Below the pieces are notes generated by a model. The model was not told the DNA's origin. It did not search any database and saw only the letters and a program-made list of their open reading frames with translations. This document shows, piece by piece, positions 5,663-7,057 of a stretch of DNA of 7,057 bases. Each line of letters opens with the position of its first letter. Positions within the stretch are counted from its first letter, which is position 1. A program made the position numbers and the translations under genes. Location of the stretch: positions 1 through 7,057 of the forward strand of contig CALPQP020000041.1 in assembly GCA_943325745.2 (NCBI GenBank), given 5' to 3'. The stretch is from Gulosibacter massiliensis. GTDB lineage: Bacteria > Actinomycetota > Actinomycetes > Actinomycetales > Microbacteriaceae.

Positions 5663-7057
5663 CTAGTCCGCAAGCTCAAAGTCGGCGCCGAGGTCACGGA
5701 GCTTGTCGACGAAGTGTTCGTATCCTCGAGCGATTATTCCGACGTTGCTGATCGTGCTCGTGCCCGTTGCAGCCAGGGCAGCGATGAGGTGCGAGAAACC
5801 TCCGCGAAGGTCGGGGACGCGGATGTCGGCGCCGTGAAGGGGGGTCGGACCCACGATGACCGCGGCCTGTTCCAACTTGCGACGGGGGACGCGACGTGTG
5901 ATGGACGCGATTCCATCCTGATGAATTTCGATGTTCGCACCCATCTTGTTCAGCGATTCGGTGAACCCAAAGCGGTTCTCATAGACCGTCTCGTGAACAA
6001 TCGAGGTGCCCTCGGCCTGCGTGAGAGCGACGACCAGCGGTTGCTGCCAGTCGGTCATGAAACCGGGGTGAACATCAGTTTCGACGACGACGGGCTTCAA
6101 CTGTCCTCCGGGGTGTCGGAATCGAATTCCGTCCTCGTGGACCTCGAACTCACCGCCGACCTTTCGGAAGACGTTGAGGAAAGTGAGAAGTTCCTGTTGC
6201 TTGGCGCCAACGACAAAAATGTCACCCTTGGTGACGAGTGCGGCGCACGCCCACGACGCCGCTTCGTTACGGTCGAAGAGCGATCGGTGTTCGAAGCCGT
6301 GAAGACTTTCGACTCCTTCAATGAAAATCGTTCGATTTGGTTCGATCCAGATGATCGCACCCATCTTTTGCAGAATCGCGATGAGGTCCATGATCTCGGG
6401 TTCGATCGCGGCGTTCTTAAGCTCGGTGACGCCCTCTGCTCGAACGGCCGTGAGCAACACCTGTTCGGTCGCACCGACAGACGGGAACGGAAGTTCGATG
6501 TGAGCGCCGACGAGTCGCTCTGGCGCCGTCAAGTGAATCCCCTGCGGTTGCTTGGTGACGACCGCCCCAAAGGCGCGAAGGGCATCAAGGTGGAAGTCAA
6601 TCGGGCGATCGCCGATGCGACAACCGCCAAGGTCAGGGATGAACGCTTCGCCCAACTGGTGCAACAGCGGGCCGCAGAACAAAATCGGGATTCGACTCGA
6701 GCCGGCGTGCGCATCGATCTCAGCGAAGTGAGCGCTCGTGACTTTTGTCGGGTCGAGAGTGAGTTCGCCTTCGGCCGAGTCGGTGACGTGAACCCCGTGG
6801 GCCTCAAGGAGCCCGCGCACGACGGCAACATCCGAAATGTTGGGAACATCACGCAGGACGGACGGCGAATCACCCAGGAGTGCGGCGACCATCGCCTTGG
6901 TCACGAGGTTTTTTGCACCACGCACATCCACCCGACCGTGCAGCGGCTTTCCGCCGTGAATGATGAGCGTGTCGACCGACAGGCCGACTTTGGCCCCCTG
7001 GGCGCGAGCGTCGTCGTCGTGTGACATCATCGGGCGGGCAACGTCGTCGGGCGCCAC
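5663..7057 (-). CDS. murA: UDP-N-acetylglucosamine 1-carboxyvinyltransferase (MurA), start at or beyond the window edge
   Basis: Cytoplasmic enzyme that transfers enolpyruvate from PEP to UDP-GlcNAc, the first committed step of peptidoglycan synthesis. The frame reads 464 residues from a GTG at the very edge. Visible motifs are RGAKN (residues 47-51; Lys49 and Asn50 match the substrate-binding Lys22/Asn23 of E. coli MurA), PDLGGCRIGDRP (141-152) with the PEP-attacking, fosfomycin-sensitive Cys146, HPGFMTDWQQP (330-340) with the likely general acid/base Asp336, and DLRGGFSHLIAAL (416-428). The length is slightly above the usual 420-450 because of an acidic N-terminal extension of about 27 residues before VDTLIIHGGKPL. 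The start is uncertain: GTG at 7055-7057, ATG at 7028-7030 or ATG at 7025-7027. No ribosome binding site is visible before the ATGs, and the region upstream of the GTG is outside the window. The stop is TAG at 5663-5665, with plsC 22 bases downstream. Confidence 0.97.
   Translation of the reverse strand: MAPDDVARPMMSHDDDARAQGAKVGLSVDTLIIHGGKPLHGRVDVRGAKNLVTKAMVAALLGDSPSVLRDVPNISDVAVVRGLLEAHGVHVTDSAEGELTLDPTKVTSAHFAEIDAHAGSSRIPILFCGPLLHQLGEAFIPDLGGCRIGDRPIDFHLDALRAFGAVVTKQPQGIHLTAPERLVGAHIELPFPSVGATEQVLLTAVRAEGVTELKNAAIEPEIMDLIAILQKMGAIIWIEPNRTIFIEGVESLHGFEHRSLFDRNEAASWACAALVTKGDIFVVGAKQQELLTFLNVFRKVGGEFEVHEDGIRFRHPGGQLKPVVVETDVHPGFMTDWQQPLVVALTQAEGTSIVHETVYENRFGFTESLNKMGANIEIHQDGIASITRRVPRRKLEQAAVIVGPTPLHGADIRVPDLRGGFSHLIAALAATGTSTISNVGIIARGYEHFVDKLRDLGADFELAD

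Noticed and set aside
5641..5697. Longer PlsC start at 5697
   Set aside because: It would overlap the end of murA by 35 bases and ignore the strong ribosome binding site at 5645-5653.
5402..7024. Long plus-strand open frame of 540 codons opposite murA and plsC
   Set aside because: It lies wholly antisense to well-recognised genes, shows no family motif, and is rich in Arg, Asp and Val, as is typical of antisense frames in GC-rich genes. It is a shadow.

Overview
The window looks like a piece of a chromosome from a moderately high-GC actinobacterium, most likely of the family Microbacteriaceae. The evidence is the MurA sequence (GGCRIGD active-site segment, HPGFMTDWQQP, DLRGGFSHLIAAL), which reads like MurA proteins of that family as I remember them, and the gene order murA - plsC - gpsA - ddl, which is the usual actinobacterial order. 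No database search was possible, so the family assignment is recognition, not measurement.

Layout: all six confident genes lie on the minus strand and are read from right to left as one compact operon. From the right edge they are murA (UDP-GlcNAc enolpyruvyl transferase; its start is at or beyond the edge), plsC (lysophosphatidate acyltransferase), gpsA (glycerol-3-phosphate dehydrogenase), an alpha/beta hydrolase, a membrane-anchored MurF-like ligase and a divergent D-Ala-D-Ala ligase. Two junctions are 4-base ATGA overlaps, one has no gap, and the other two gaps are 22 and 39 bases. The genes are therefore probably co-transcribed and partly translationally coupled.

Function: the first part joins the first committed step of peptidoglycan synthesis (MurA) to phospholipid synthesis (GpsA makes glycerol-3-phosphate, PlsC makes phosphatidate). 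The last three genes look like a separate module placed where an ordinary ddl is expected. The MurF-like protein has lost the normal N-terminal UDP-MurNAc-tripeptide-binding domain and has about five membrane helices instead, yet keeps the ATP-binding and catalytic motifs. Its partners are a Ddl-like ATP-grasp enzyme, which would make the D-Ala-D-Ala that a MurF uses, and a Ser-Asp-His hydrolase. This module is the main functional puzzle here.

The left 476 bases hold no convincing gene but are highly structured. Two arrays (79-196 and 210-351) share one plan with different motifs: two forward and two inverted copies of a short motif, 31 bases apart within each pair, mirror-symmetric about centres at 137.5 and 280.5. 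Next to ddl is a G-rich (plus strand) duplicated block at 333-465. In the ddl transcript this block is very C-rich and G-poor, as expected of a Rho-dependent termination region, and on the plus strand it carries G-quadruplex-type G runs. No tRNA, rRNA, CRISPR array, transposase or phage gene was seen.
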